DNA of 64,000 nucleotides from Roseateles amylovorans (GTDB lineage Bacteria; Pseudomonadota; Gammaproteobacteria; Burkholderiales; Burkholderiaceae_C). A model generated the notes under the pieces. It ran no database searches, was not told the origin of the DNA, and worked only from the letters and a program-made list of their open reading frames with translations. The stretch covers positions 3,472,001-3,536,000 of the forward strand of contig NZ_CP104562.2 in assembly GCF_025398155.2 (NCBI RefSeq), in the 5' to 3' direction. The position numbers and the translations under genes were made by a program. Positions 37,338-46,758 of this stretch are shown here, piece by piece (position 1 is the first letter of the stretch; each line of letters starts with the position of its first letter).

Positions 37338-37464
37338 GTACTTGCTACTTGCTACTTGCTCTTTGCCGCTGCCACTTGCCGCTGCCACTTGCCGCTGCCA
37401 CTTGCCGCTGCCACTTGCCGCTGCCACTTGCCGCTGCTATTTGCCGCTGCTATTTGCCGCTCGC
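37338..37464. repeat. 13-bp and 7-bp tandem repeats in the tdh-kbl spacer
   Basis: Seven 13-bp units run from 37365 to 37455: five GCCGCTGCCACTT, then two GCCGCTGCTATTT, plus a partial eighth. Before them, TACTTGC repeats occur from 37338. They fill most of the spacer between kbl and tdh, so copy number could alter co-expression of the two genes. Confidence 0.88.
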
Positions 37465-37520
37465 CAGCGACCGATGAGCGCTGACTGCACGCGACTGGGA
37501 AATCAGGGGACCGATGGCGC

Positions 37521-38735
37521 TCAAGCCACCAGCCCGAGCTCGCGCCCCGCCTGGGCAAATGCGGCCACGGCACGCTCCAGGTGTTCACGCTCATGCACCG
37601 CAGAGATCTGCACCCGCACCCGCGCCTGTTCCTTGGGCACCACCGGATAGAAGAAGCCGACGGCATACACCCCCAGCTCCAGCAGACGCGCGCTCAGTTG
37701 CTGGGCCTTGACCGCATCGAACAGCATCACCGGGACGATGGGATGGGTGCCCGGCTTGATCTGGAAACCCGCCTGCTGGATGGCTTCACGGAAGTAGGCG
37801 GTGTTGGCCTCCAGCTTGTCGCGCAGCGCGGTGCTGGCTTCCAGCAGGTCGAGCACGGCGATCGACGCACCGACGATGCTCGGCGCCACCGTGTTGGAGA
37901 AGAGATAGGGACGCGAGCGCTGGCGCAGCAGCTCGATGACTTCCTTGCGGCCGGTGGTGAAGCCGCCCGAGGCGCCGCCCAGGGCCTTGCCCAGCGTGCC
38001 GGTGATGATGTCGATCTTGCCGAACACGCCGCGGTGTTCATGCGTGCCGCGACCGGTCTTGCCCATGAAGCCGCTCGCATGGCATTCATCAATGGCCAGC
38101 AGCGCGCCGAAGCGGTCGGTGATCTCGCGCATCTTGTCGAGCTGCGCAATGGTGCCGTCCATCGAGAACACGCCGTCGGTGAACACCATCACATGACGGG
38201 CGCCCGCGCCGCGGGCTTCGGTCAGCTGGCGCTCCAGGTCGGCCATGTCGTTGTGCTTGTACCGATAGCGCTTGGCCTTGCACAGGCGAATGCCGTCGAT
38301 GATGGAGGCGTGATTCAGCTCGTCGCTGATGATCGCATCCTGCTCGCCGAGCAGCGGCTCGAACAGGCCGCCGTTGGCATCGAACGCGGCGGCATAGAGG
38401 ATGGTGTCTTCGGTGCCCAGGAAACGGGCAATGCGCTGCTCCAGCGTCTTGTGGATGTCCTGGGTGCCGCAGATGAAGCGCACCGACGACAGGCCGTAGC
38501 CATGCGTGCGCAGTGCCTCATGCGCCGCCTCCAGCACCTGCGGATGCGCCGACAGTCCCAGGTAGTTGTTGGCGCACAGGTTCAGCACCTCGCGACCGTC
38601 CTTGGTCTTGACCATCGCACCCTGCGGGCTGGTGATGATGCGTTCGTTCTTGAACAGGCCCGCGTCGCGGATGCCCTGCAGCTCGGTCTGCAGATGGCGG
38701 TAGAAGTCGTCGGTCGTCGGTGCTTGGGTGGTCAT
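37521..38735 (-). CDS. kbl: 2-amino-3-ketobutyrate CoA ligase (glycine C-acetyltransferase)
   Basis: 404 aa, PLP enzyme of the alpha-oxoamine synthase family. It cleaves 2-amino-3-ketobutyrate with CoA to glycine and acetyl-CoA. The PLP Lys is K250 (GTLGKALGGASGG). DECHASG (about 216-222), SPQGAMV and CANNYLGLS match Kbl closely. GGAG precedes the ATG at 38735. tdh follows on the same strand, so the pair forms the threonine-degradation operon. An inverted repeat 30 bases upstream of the start is a candidate operator for the divergent XRE/cupin regulator. Confidence 0.93.
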   Translation of the reverse strand: MTTQAPTTDDFYRHLQTELQGIRDAGLFKNERIITSPQGAMVKTKDGREVLNLCANNYLGLSAHPQVLEAAHEALRTHGYGLSSVRFICGTQDIHKTLEQRIARFLGTEDTILYAAAFDANGGLFEPLLGEQDAIISDELNHASIIDGIRLCKAKRYRYKHNDMADLERQLTEARGAGARHVMVFTDGVFSMDGTIAQLDKMREITDRFGALLAIDECHASGFMGKTGRGTHEHRGVFGKIDIITGTLGKALGGASGGFTTGRKEVIELLRQRSRPYLFSNTVAPSIVGASIAVLDLLEASTALRDKLEANTAYFREAIQQAGFQIKPGTHPIVPVMLFDAVKAQQLSARLLELGVYAVGFFYPVVPKEQARVRVQISAVHEREHLERAVAAFAQAGRELGLVA

Positions 38736-38764
38736 GCGGGAGCTCCTGCGGCACAATCCGTTAA

Positions 38765-38788
38765 ATCGAACGCGTTCGTTATATCGAA
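38765..38788. promoter_or_regulatory. Candidate operator upstream of kbl
   Basis: A perfect 12-bp palindrome CGAACGCGTTCG (38767-38778) is followed by a second ATCGAAC half-site (38782-38788), repeating the ATCGAAC at 38765-38771 17 bases away. It lies just before kbl, in the 264-base divergent region. The XRE/cupin regulator next door is the natural candidate binder. Confidence 0.6.
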
Positions 38789-38999
38789 CAGCCGTGCAGT
38801 ATCAAGGAATCGCCGTAACGGGTCAAGATGGCCTGCAGCCTGCGTCACGAGCGGAGGCCGTCCCGCGTACCGCGCCGGCCCAGGCCTGCGGGTCGCGTTC
38901 AGTTCCCGATCAGGCCCCCGCTCAGGTCCCCGCTCAGTCCAGGTTTGCTTCCCTGTCTGAATCCCTGCTTCAGTGACCGTTCTCGCCGCCATCCGCCTC

Positions 39000-39578
39000 A
39001 TGTCCGCCATCCCCTCCGAAAAGCTAGAACCGCCCCGCGTGGGCGCCACCTTGCAGGCGCTGCGCCAAGCCCAGGGCCTGTCGCTGGATGAACTCTCGCG
39101 GCGTGCCGGCGTCTCGAAGTCGATGCTCTCTCAAATCGAGCGCAATCAGGCCAATCCCACAGTGGCGGTGGTGTGGCGCCTGGCGAACGCGCTGCGGGTC
39201 GAGCTGTCCGAACTACTCGGCGGCGAGCGCCCCGCCGCGCCGCCGATCGAGGTGGTCGCTGCGCATTCGACGCCCGGCCTGTCCAGCCCGGACGGTCAAT
39301 GCCGACTGCGCATCCTGGGGCCGATCGAGCTGGCGGGGCAGTTCGAGTGGTATGAGCTCACAGTGCAGCCGGGCGGCGCGCTGGAGTCCGCCGCCCATGA
39401 GCCGGGCTCGCGGGAGCACCTGAGCGTGCTGGTCGGCGAGCTGGAAGTGACGGTCGCTGGCGGCAAGCAGCAGGTCAAGACCGGGGAGACCGCACGCTAT
39501 GCGGTGGACGGCGCCCACGCCATCCGCAATCCGGGCAAGAAGCCCGCCACCGCGTTGCTGGTGGTGCTGCACGCCTGA
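39000..39578 (+). CDS. XRE/cupin transcriptional regulator
   Basis: 192 aa. An N-terminal XRE helix-turn-helix is at about 18-72 (LRQAQGLSLDELSRRAGVSKSMLSQIERN..., landmarks LSLDELS and SKSMLSQIE). A C-terminal cupin-2 domain is at about 110-188 (HLSVLVGELEV). This layout is typical of PuuR/SutR-like regulators that sense a small metabolite with the cupin. The ATG at 39000 is preferred. A GTG at 38973 would add 9 residues. It is divergent from kbl-tdh, so control of threonine degradation is likely but inferred. Confidence 0.87.
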   Translation: MSAIPSEKLEPPRVGATLQALRQAQGLSLDELSRRAGVSKSMLSQIERNQANPTVAVVWRLANALRVELSELLGGERPAAPPIEVVAAHSTPGLSSPDGQCRLRILGPIELAGQFEWYELTVQPGGALESAAHEPGSREHLSVLVGELEVTVAGGKQQVKTGETARYAVDGAHAIRNPGKKPATALLVVLHA

Positions 39579-39709
39579 GCCAGCGGCCCGACACGCTGCT
39601 CCGGATCAATCTCATCGATTCTCATACGGCTTGTTACGGCGCGCGAGTAGACTCCTCGCCACAATGATCCGTTCGAGAGGCGAGGGAGCGATCAAGGCAG
39701 TTCATCAAG

Positions 39710-40081
39710 ATGCATCAGCGCTCACCCCATTCAGCGAAAGCCGACCCCACACCGAACCCTTCCCCGGACAGCAACATCCGCACCCTGCATCTGGTCCCGC
39801 CCACGTCGAACGTGGACACGGACTCCCAAATGAAGCAGCTGGCGATGCTCGAAGGCACCGCGCGCTTGCGTCGGGCCGAGCAGCGCGTGCGTGACGGGCT
39901 GGTCACCCCGCACATCGACCGCCAGCCGCCTGCCGATGGCATGCCCACCCACACGGCGCCCCGTATTGCCGGGCGGCGCCTGATGCCCAACCACGACCGT
40001 TCCCCACTGCGCCGCTATGCGGTGCCGCTCGGGGCGACGGTGATCATTCTGGTGGGGCTGCTGATCGCGTTCTGGAAGTGA
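39710..40081 (+). CDS. Small tail-anchored protein, function unknown
   Basis: 123 aa. It is mostly polar and Pro/Arg-rich, then one C-terminal membrane helix (about 104-121: VPLGATVIILVGLLIAFW). The positive residues just before the helix suggest that the N-terminus stays in the cytosol. The ribosome site is weak. An internal ATG at 39830 would give an 83-aa form. No family recognised. Confidence 0.5.
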   Translation: MHQRSPHSAKADPTPNPSPDSNIRTLHLVPPTSNVDTDSQMKQLAMLEGTARLRRAEQRVRDGLVTPHIDRQPPADGMPTHTAPRIAGRRLMPNHDRSPLRRYAVPLGATVIILVGLLIAFWK

Positions 40082-40110
40082 CGATGGGCGCCCCGAAGCG
40101 CCCCAGTCCC

Positions 40111-41349
40111 CTACTTCGCCATCACCGCCTGCAAGCTCAGCCGATCCCAGGCCGCCTGCGACCAGAGCGCGTCCAGGCCCTGGTTGCGCGGCACCAGCAG
40201 CGTGCGGATGAGCGGCTTCGCCGGCGTGGTCTCCGGGTCGCAGAGCAGCACCAGCCGCTGGGCACCGTCCTCTTCCAGGCGGCCGATCCAGTCGAGCTCC
40301 TGAAGCTGGTCGATCACCGGCTCCATCTGCAGCGAATCCACGCACAGCCGCTGTGACAGCGACAGCATGGTCAGGCCGGACTCCCCCTCGGCGCGAGCGC
40401 GCACGAGCTCCCGCAGGACATCCAGCGCCAACTCGAGCTGCATGCTTGGGGTGTTTCGCCGAACGCTCACGCCGCCGGCCAGCGCCGGCGCATTGGCCGC
40501 CAGGATCGCGCCCAGCAGCACGATGGACCAACCCACATAGATCCAGATCAGGAAGATCGGCACCGCCGCGAAGGCCCCATAGAGCGTCGAAAAGGTCGGC
40601 ACCTGCTTGACATACCAGGCCAATGCCGACTTGGCCAGATGGAAGGCAATGGCCACGAAGCCCGCACCCAGGAAGGCATGGCGCCATCGCACATCGGTGT
40701 TGGGCACATAGTGGAACAGCGCCGCCACCGCGGCCCAGAGCACCAGCAGGTCAACGCTGGACAGCAGCACGATCAAGCCGCGCGGCAAGTTGTCCACCAG
40801 ATCGCGGCCGGTGGTGATGAGGTAGCTGGTGAGCGTCAGGCTACCGCCCAGCAACAGCGGGCCGAGGGTCAGCGCGGCCCAGTAGACCAGCACCCGCTGG
40901 GCGATCGGCCGCGGACGCCGGACTCGCCAGATCTGGTTGAGGGTGCGGTCGATGGTGAGCATCAGCGACAAGGCCGTCACCGCCAGCACCACCAGGCCCA
41001 CCGCCCCCAGCCGATTGGCCTTGGCCGCGAACTGGGTCAGCGACGCCAGCACCGGGCGCGCGATGTTGTCCGGCACCAGCGATTTGAGGAAGTACTTTTC
41101 CAGCGCGCCCTGGAAGGCCGAGAACATCGGAAAGGCGGTGAACAAGGCCAGCGCCACCGTCAGCAAGGGCACCAGAGAGATCAGCGTGGTGAAGGTCAGG
41201 CTGCCGGCGGTCAGGCCCAGCCGCTCCTCCCGAAATCGCTCAACGAAGGTCCTGAAGGTGCGCAACCACGGCCATTTCAGCAGTCCTCGCCCGACTTCGC
41301 GCAAACCCTCGCGCCAACCGTGATCCGCCACACTCTCTCTGATATTCAT
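40111..41349 (-). CDS. YihY/BrkB-family membrane protein
   Basis: 412 aa. The N-terminal half has six hydrophobic segments with family landmarks: LGLTAGSLTFTTLISLVPLLTV (split: TAGSLTFTTLISLVPL), NQIWRVRRPRP, and the C-terminal membrane motif YGAFAAVPIFLIWIYVGWSIVLLGA (landmarks YGAFAAVPIFL and IYVGWSIVLLGA). A soluble winged-helix-like tail follows from about 300. Once called RNase BN in error, the family has no firm function. The ATG at 41349 starts MNIRESVADHG. A longer frame upstream runs antisense into the divergent DUF2069 gene. The two starts are 20 bases apart. Confidence 0.88.
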   Translation of the reverse strand: MNIRESVADHGWREGLREVGRGLLKWPWLRTFRTFVERFREERLGLTAGSLTFTTLISLVPLLTVALALFTAFPMFSAFQGALEKYFLKSLVPDNIARPVLASLTQFAAKANRLGAVGLVVLAVTALSLMLTIDRTLNQIWRVRRPRPIAQRVLVYWAALTLGPLLLGGSLTLTSYLITTGRDLVDNLPRGLIVLLSSVDLLVLWAAVAALFHYVPNTDVRWRHAFLGAGFVAIAFHLAKSALAWYVKQVPTFSTLYGAFAAVPIFLIWIYVGWSIVLLGAILAANAPALAGGVSVRRNTPSMQLELALDVLRELVRARAEGESGLTMLSLSQRLCVDSLQMEPVIDQLQELDWIGRLEEDGAQRLVLLCDPETTPAKPLIRTLLVPRNQGLDALWSQAAWDRLSLQAVMAK

Positions 41350-41368
41350 GCTGGCTATGATGCCAGCC

Positions 41369-41782
41369 ATGTCAACCCTGGACGCGCCCCTGCGCGCGGC
41401 GCCCACGCCGCGTACCGAACCCACCCCGCGTGAGCGCCTCAGCCGCCATGTCGCCTTCGGCGGCACCCTGTCGCTGGCGGTGCTGTGCCTGGGCTGGGAA
41501 CTCTGGTGGGCGCCGATTGGCCAAGGCACCTTGGCAATCAAGGCCGTGCCGCTGCTGCTGCCGCTGTTGGGGCTGTGGCGCTACCGGCTCTACACCTTTC
41601 GCTGGCTCAGCCTGATGGTCTGGCTCTACATGACCGAAGGCCTGGTGCGCAGCACCTCGGACCGCGGCCTGTCCGCCGGTCTGGCAGCGGGCGAAGTGGC
41701 GCTGTCCCTGATCATCTTCATCGCCTGCGCAGCCCATGTGCGCCAGCGGCTCGGCGAGGCCAAGGCCAAGGCGGCACCATGA
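41369..41782 (+). CDS. DUF2069 membrane protein
   Basis: 137 aa with four hydrophobic segments. The motif YRLYTFRWLSLMVWLYMTEG (landmarks RLYTFRW and YMTEG) is typical of the DUF2069 family of proteobacterial inner-membrane proteins, function unknown. The ATG at 41369 is preferred. Two upstream ATGs in frame overlap the divergent BrkB start. Its stop overlaps the start of the FAD oxidase (ATGA), which implies coupling. Confidence 0.85.
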   Translation: MSTLDAPLRAAPTPRTEPTPRERLSRHVAFGGTLSLAVLCLGWELWWAPIGQGTLAIKAVPLLLPLLGLWRYRLYTFRWLSLMVWLYMTEGLVRSTSDRGLSAGLAAGEVALSLIIFIACAAHVRQRLGEAKAKAAP

Positions 41783-43332
41783 CGTCCCTCCCCACCTCCG
41801 AGGCCACTTCCGCATCGACGCTCGCATCCACGTCGGCGGCGGGGTCCACCTCTGCATCCACGTCGTCATCTGCGTCGTCATCCACGTCTGCATCGGCGTC
41901 AGCTTCAGGGCCGGACGCCGCGCTGATGTCCTCGCTGCGCGCGCTGCTGGGCGAGGCCCATGTGCTGCTGCCCTCCGAGCACGGCGCGCACGACCTGGAC
42001 GGCTTCCAGCGTGACTGGCGCAAGCGCTATCACGGTCGCGCGCTGGCGGTGCTTCGTCCGGCGGACACCGCCCAGGTGGCCGCCATCGTGCAGTTGGCGC
42101 GGGCGCACCGGGTGGCGTTGGTGCCGCAAGGCGGCAACACAGGCCTGGTGGGCGGCGGCGTGCCGGACGCCTCGGGCACGCAGCTGCTGCTCAGCCTGCA
42201 GCGCCTGAACCGGGTGCGGTCGCTGGACCCTGCCAACCTGACCATGACCGTCGACGCCGGTTGCGTGCTTCAGAACGTGCAGCAGGCTGCGCAGGACGCC
42301 GGGCTGCTGTTCCCGCTCAGCCTGGCCGCGGAGGGCAGTTGCACCATCGGCGGCAATTTGTCGACCAATGCCGGCGGCACGCAGGTGCTGCGTTACGGCA
42401 ATGCCCGCGAGCTCTGCCTGGGGCTGGAGGTGGTGACCGCAGACGGCCAGATCTGGGACGGCCTGTCTGGTCTGCGCAAGGACAACACCGGCTACGACCT
42501 GCGCGACCTTTTCATCGGCGCGGAGGGCACGCTGGGCGTGATCACCGCCGCCACGCTGAAGCTCTTCCCGCAACCCCGGGCCCGGATGACCGCGCTGGCG
42601 GCCTGCGAGTCCCTGCGTCAGGCGGTCGACCTGCTGGGCCTGGCGCAATCGCAATGCGGCGCCTCGCTCACCGGGTTCGAGGTGATGAATGCGCGTGCGC
42701 TGGCGCTGGTCCAGAAGCACTTTCCGCAACTGGCGCAACCGTTGGGGCCACAGCCCTGGACCGTGCTGCTCGAACTCTCGGACAGCGAAAGCGAGACCCA
42801 TGCCCGCGGCCAGTTCGAAGGCCTGCTGGAGCAGGCGCTGGAGCGCGAGATCATTGCCGATGCCGCCGTGGCCGGCAGCCTGGCCCAGAGCCAGGCCATG
42901 TGGCACCTGCGGGAGTCCATCCCGCTGGCGCAAAGCGAGGAAGGCCTGAACATCAAGCACGACATCGCGCTGCCGGTGTCTCGCATCCCGGACTTCGTCG
43001 ACCGCTGCGACGCCCTGCTCGCCCAGCAGTTCCCCGGCGCGCGTCTGGTCAACTTCGGCCATCTGGGCGACGGCAACCTGCACTACAACCTGCAATCGCC
43101 GGAGGGTGTGGATCCGGCCGAGTTTCTGCGCGCCCAGGAAGACGCCGTCAACCATCTGGTCTATGACCAGGTGATGGCGCATGGCGGATCGATCTCCGCC
43201 GAGCATGGCATCGGCCAGCTCAAGCGCGACGAACTGGCGCAGCGCAAGAGTCCGGTCGCGCTGCAGCTGATGCGCCAGATCAAGCAGGCGCTGGATCCGC
43301 TGGGGCTGCTGAACCCGAACCGGGTGCTGTGA
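41779..43332 (+). CDS. FAD-binding oxidase (D-lactate/2-hydroxyglutarate type)
   Basis: 517 aa. A Ser/Thr/Ala-rich low-complexity leader covers about residues 1-47 and is unusual for the family. Then come the PCMH-type FAD domain (LVPQGGNTGLVGG, GGNLSTNAGG, KDNTGYDLRDLFIGAEGTLG; landmarks NTGLVGG and GAEGTLG) and the FAD-oxidase C domain (FGHLGDGNLHYN, ISAEHGIGQLK). These match D-lactate dehydrogenase, GlcD and D-2-hydroxyglutarate dehydrogenase. The substrate cannot be told from sequence alone. It is translationally coupled to DUF2069. The ATG at 41779 lies in the ATGA overlap. Confidence 0.9.
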   Translation: MTSLPTSEATSASTLASTSAAGSTSASTSSSASSSTSASASASGPDAALMSSLRALLGEAHVLLPSEHGAHDLDGFQRDWRKRYHGRALAVLRPADTAQVAAIVQLARAHRVALVPQGGNTGLVGGGVPDASGTQLLLSLQRLNRVRSLDPANLTMTVDAGCVLQNVQQAAQDAGLLFPLSLAAEGSCTIGGNLSTNAGGTQVLRYGNARELCLGLEVVTADGQIWDGLSGLRKDNTGYDLRDLFIGAEGTLGVITAATLKLFPQPRARMTALAACESLRQAVDLLGLAQSQCGASLTGFEVMNARALALVQKHFPQLAQPLGPQPWTVLLELSDSESETHARGQFEGLLEQALEREIIADAAVAGSLAQSQAMWHLRESIPLAQSEEGLNIKHDIALPVSRIPDFVDRCDALLAQQFPGARLVNFGHLGDGNLHYNLQSPEGVDPAEFLRAQEDAVNHLVYDQVMAHGGSISAEHGIGQLKRDELAQRKSPVALQLMRQIKQALDPLGLLNPNRVL

Positions 43333-43462
43333 CAGGCCGCCCATCGATCGCGTCGACAGCCGGCCCACGGGCTCGCATCCGCTGAGCGGAGGTCTGGGTG
43401 CCAAGTGCGCCGGCCGATCCCGCTCGGCCAAGTCACCCGCTCGGCGCGATCCGGAAAAGAAA

Positions 43463-43484
43463 GAGCCGCCCATTTGGGCGGCTC
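43463..43484. terminator. Terminator between the FAD oxidase and RND genes
   Basis: A perfect 9-bp stem GAGCCGCCC (43463-43471) / GGGCGGCTC (43476-43484) with an ATTT loop. T-rich sequence follows on the minus strand, so it best serves the RND operon. Confidence 0.78.
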
Positions 43485-43513
43485 CTTGTCACCTCCAGCA
43501 GCTTATCGGGCGC

Positions 43514-46500
43514 TCAATCCGCGCCGTGTGCCTGCAGCTCGGTCGCCCCGGTCTGGCCGCGCACGCGGCGGACCACCGCCCTCAGCACGCGATAGACAAA
43601 GCGCACCAGCGTCAGGAACGCGATGATTTCGAGGATGCCCAGCACGACCGCGGCGAAGGTGTTCCAGCGCGCATCGCGGGCACGGAAGGTCGCCGCGAAG
43701 CTGTCGCGCTTGATCTCGATGCTGTCGTAGAAGCTCGGCACCATCAGCAGCGTCAGGAAGGTCGAGGTGATGGTGCCGCCGATGATGGCCACCGCCATCG
43801 GGCGATAGAACTCACCGCCCTCCCCGATGCCCACCGCCACCGGCAGCATGCCGGCGATCAGCGCGAAGGTGGTCATCAAGATCGGCCGGAAGCGCTTGCG
43901 GCCGGCATGCATCAGCGCCTCTTCGCGCGGCACGCCGTTGGCTTCCTCCTGGCGGGCGGCATCCAGCAACAGGATGGCATTCTTGGCCACCAGACCGGCC
44001 AACATGATGATGCCGATGAAGCTCATCAGGTTCAGCGTGCCCTTGGTCAGCAGCAGCGCCACCACCACGCCGATGAGCGACAGCGGCAGCGACAGCATCA
44101 CGCCCAGCGGCGCGGTGAAGCTGCCGAACTGCATCACCAGGATCAAATACATCAGACCGATGCCGGAGGCCAGCGCGATGCCCATCGCGCTGAAGACCTC
44201 GCTCTGATCCTTCGACGCCCCCGCCAACTCGATGCCGTAGCCCGGCGGGAAGTTGATGGACTTCGCCAGGTCCAGCGCGGCGCGGGTGACCTCTCCCGAC
44301 GAGCGGCCGTGGGCATTGGCCGACACGGAGATCATCCGCTTGCCGTCGGCATGCTGGATCTTGGCCGGTCCCTTGCCCATGGTCACGGTGGCGATCTGCT
44401 CCAGCGGCACCATCATGCCGGTGCCGGTCACGGCGATGGGCAGGCGCTCGATGTTGGAGGCATCCACCCGGTCTTCCGGCAGCAGCCGCACCGCCACGTC
44501 GCGGGTTTCGCCGCTCGGATCGATCCAGTCGCCCACCTCCACACCGGCGAAGGCCACCCGCAGCGCACTGGCGGCATCACCCACCGAAATGCCCAGGGTG
44601 TTGGCCAGCCCGCGGTTGAGCTCGATCTGCAGCTCGTTCTGCGGATCCTGCTCGGAAAGACCGACATCCACCGCACCCGGGATGCGGCGCAGCTTCTCCA
44701 TGTAGTCGGTGGTGATCTCCATCAGCTTGCGGGAGTCCGCACCGGAGAAGCGGATCTGCACCGGCTTTTGCGCGCCGTTGTTCAGATCGTCGAGCACCAC
44801 ATACTCCGCGCCGACCAGGCGCGCCACGCGGGTGCGCAGGTCGGCGGCGATTTCCGCCGCGCTGCGCTTGCGCTGGCTGCTCTTGCCGAGATCCACATAG
44901 ATGCGGCCACCGCTGGCAGTGACGTTTTCATTGGTCGCCTCGACTTCGGCAATCTCTCGCGCCAGCGCAGAAGCCGCGCCCATCTTGAGGCGTGCATATT
45001 CCAGGCTGGATGAGGCCGGCGTGCGGACCTCGATCGCGATCATGCCGGCATCCGACTGCGGCAGGAAGCTGGTGCCGCCGAACTTGACCTGCAGGCCGAT
45101 CGCGGCGACGAAGCTCAGGATGGCGAACGCCGCCATCCACTTGCGGTGATGCAGCGCCCAGGCAATGACGCGGCCGTAGCCGTCGGCCTGATGGTCAAAC
45201 CATTCGTTGAAGCGCGCCAGATTCCTGGACACCCACCCCGTCTTCGGTGCCGCGTGATGCCCCGGAGGGTCGCCCCAGAACGCCGACAGCATCGGATCCA
45301 GGGTGAACGAGATGAACAGCGAGACCAGCACCGAGGCCACCACCGTGAGCCCGAAGGGACGGAACCATTCGCCCGACACGCCCGGCATGAAGGCCACCGG
45401 AATGAACACGGCCACGATCGAGAAGGTCGTCGCGGCCACCGCCAGGCCGATTTCCGCCGTGCCGTTCAGGGCGGCGGTACGTCGGTCCGCGCCGCGCTCC
45501 ATGTGGCGCACGATGTTCTCCCGCACCACGATCGCATCGTCGATCAGCACCCCGATGGCCAGCGACAGCCCCAGCAGGCTCATGAAGTTGAGGGTGAAGC
45601 CGCACAGCCACACCGCGATGAACGCCGCGATCACCGAGGTGGGCAGCGACAAGGCGGTGATCAGCGTGGACCGCCAGGAGTTCAGGAACACATACACCAC
45701 GAAGATGGTCAGGCCGGCGCCGAACACCAGGGCATGGATGACGTTGTTCAGGCTGTCCTGGGCATCCTGTCCGCCATCCTGGATCACTTCGAGCTTGGTG
45801 CCTTGCGGCAGCGTCTTGCCGATCTCGTCGACCAGCGCCCGAACCTCCTGCGCCACGCTGACGGTGGAGGCATCGCGGGAGCGGGTGACCATGATCCCGA
45901 CGTTCGGGTGACCGTTGCGCAGCGACAGGCTGCTCTGCTCGGCGAAGCCGTCCTTCACCGTGGCCACCTGACCCAGCCGGATCAGCTCGTTGCCGCTGCG
46001 TTTGACGACGATCTGATTGAACGCGTCCGGCGACTCGATCCGGCCCAGCAGACGGATGCTCTGGTCTTCGAGCTGACCGCGCACCTTGCCGACCGGCGCG
46101 GTGGTGTTCTGCATCCGCAGCGCATTGACGACTTCGGTGACCGAGACATTGAACTCACGCAGCTTCTGGGCGCTCAACAGCACCGACAACTCGCGCGACA
46201 GCGAGCCGTTGACCGTCACCGTGGCCGCGCCCGGAATGGCGCGGAAGCGGTCGGCGAACTGGTCCTCCGCCATGCGCGAGATCTCGGCATGCGTGAGCGT
46301 GCTGGAGGACAGCGCCAGCTGCATGATCGGCTGGGCCGAGGGATCGACCCGCTGCAGCACCGGCTCGCGCATTTCGGTGGGCAGCTTGTGGCGGACGGCG
46401 GCGATCGCATTGCGGACCTCGTCGGCCGCCTCGATCATGTTCTTGTCGAAGTTGAAGAACAGCAGCAGCTGGGCGGAGCCTTCGCCGGAGGTCGACCGCA

Positions 46501-46738
46501 CCTCGTTGACGCCGGAGATGCTCTGCAGCGACTTCTCGATGCGATTCATGATCTCGCGCTCGGAAGTCTCTGGCGACGCGCCGGGGTAGCTGATGCTGAC
46601 CACCAGCAACGGCAGATCCACATCGGGCCGCTCGTTGACCCGCAGCTTGGACAGGGCCAGCAGGCCCAGCGCCATCAACGCGATGATGACCACAATCATC
46701 GCGATCGGCTTCTTGACCGAGAAATTGGAAAGGAACAT
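43514..46738 (-). CDS. RND multidrug efflux inner-membrane pump
   Basis: 1074 aa, AcrB/MexB-class proton-driven trimeric pump. The start MFLSNFSVKKPIAMIVVIIAL is the usual first helix. Two large periplasmic loops follow helices 1 and 7. The proton-relay Asp pair is in LIDDAIVVREN, and the switch-loop regions are present. It exports toxic compounds from periplasm or membrane to the outside with an adaptor and a TolC-like channel. The adaptor gene lies 20 bases upstream on the same strand. No TolC gene is in the window. Substrates are unknown. Confidence 0.95.
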   Translation of the reverse strand: MFLSNFSVKKPIAMIVVIIALMALGLLALSKLRVNERPDVDLPLLVVSISYPGASPETSEREIMNRIEKSLQSISGVNEVRSTSGEGSAQLLLFFNFDKNMIEAADEVRNAIAAVRHKLPTEMREPVLQRVDPSAQPIMQLALSSSTLTHAEISRMAEDQFADRFRAIPGAATVTVNGSLSRELSVLLSAQKLREFNVSVTEVVNALRMQNTTAPVGKVRGQLEDQSIRLLGRIESPDAFNQIVVKRSGNELIRLGQVATVKDGFAEQSSLSLRNGHPNVGIMVTRSRDASTVSVAQEVRALVDEIGKTLPQGTKLEVIQDGGQDAQDSLNNVIHALVFGAGLTIFVVYVFLNSWRSTLITALSLPTSVIAAFIAVWLCGFTLNFMSLLGLSLAIGVLIDDAIVVRENIVRHMERGADRRTAALNGTAEIGLAVAATTFSIVAVFIPVAFMPGVSGEWFRPFGLTVVASVLVSLFISFTLDPMLSAFWGDPPGHHAAPKTGWVSRNLARFNEWFDHQADGYGRVIAWALHHRKWMAAFAILSFVAAIGLQVKFGGTSFLPQSDAGMIAIEVRTPASSSLEYARLKMGAASALAREIAEVEATNENVTASGGRIYVDLGKSSQRKRSAAEIAADLRTRVARLVGAEYVVLDDLNNGAQKPVQIRFSGADSRKLMEITTDYMEKLRRIPGAVDVGLSEQDPQNELQIELNRGLANTLGISVGDAASALRVAFAGVEVGDWIDPSGETRDVAVRLLPEDRVDASNIERLPIAVTGTGMMVPLEQIATVTMGKGPAKIQHADGKRMISVSANAHGRSSGEVTRAALDLAKSINFPPGYGIELAGASKDQSEVFSAMGIALASGIGLMYLILVMQFGSFTAPLGVMLSLPLSLIGVVVALLLTKGTLNLMSFIGIIMLAGLVAKNAILLLDAARQEEANGVPREEALMHAGRKRFRPILMTTFALIAGMLPVAVGIGEGGEFYRPMAVAIIGGTITSTFLTLLMVPSFYDSIEIKRDSFAATFRARDARWNTFAAVVLGILEIIAFLTLVRFVYRVLRAVVRRVRGQTGATELQAHGAD

Positions 46739-46758
46739 GGCTCAGCCTCCTGGGCGCG

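Noticed and set aside
37338..37464. CRISPR-like array
   Set aside because: Units are only 13 bp with no spacers, and no cas genes are present. The same applies to the 172-bp array, which has no unique spacers.
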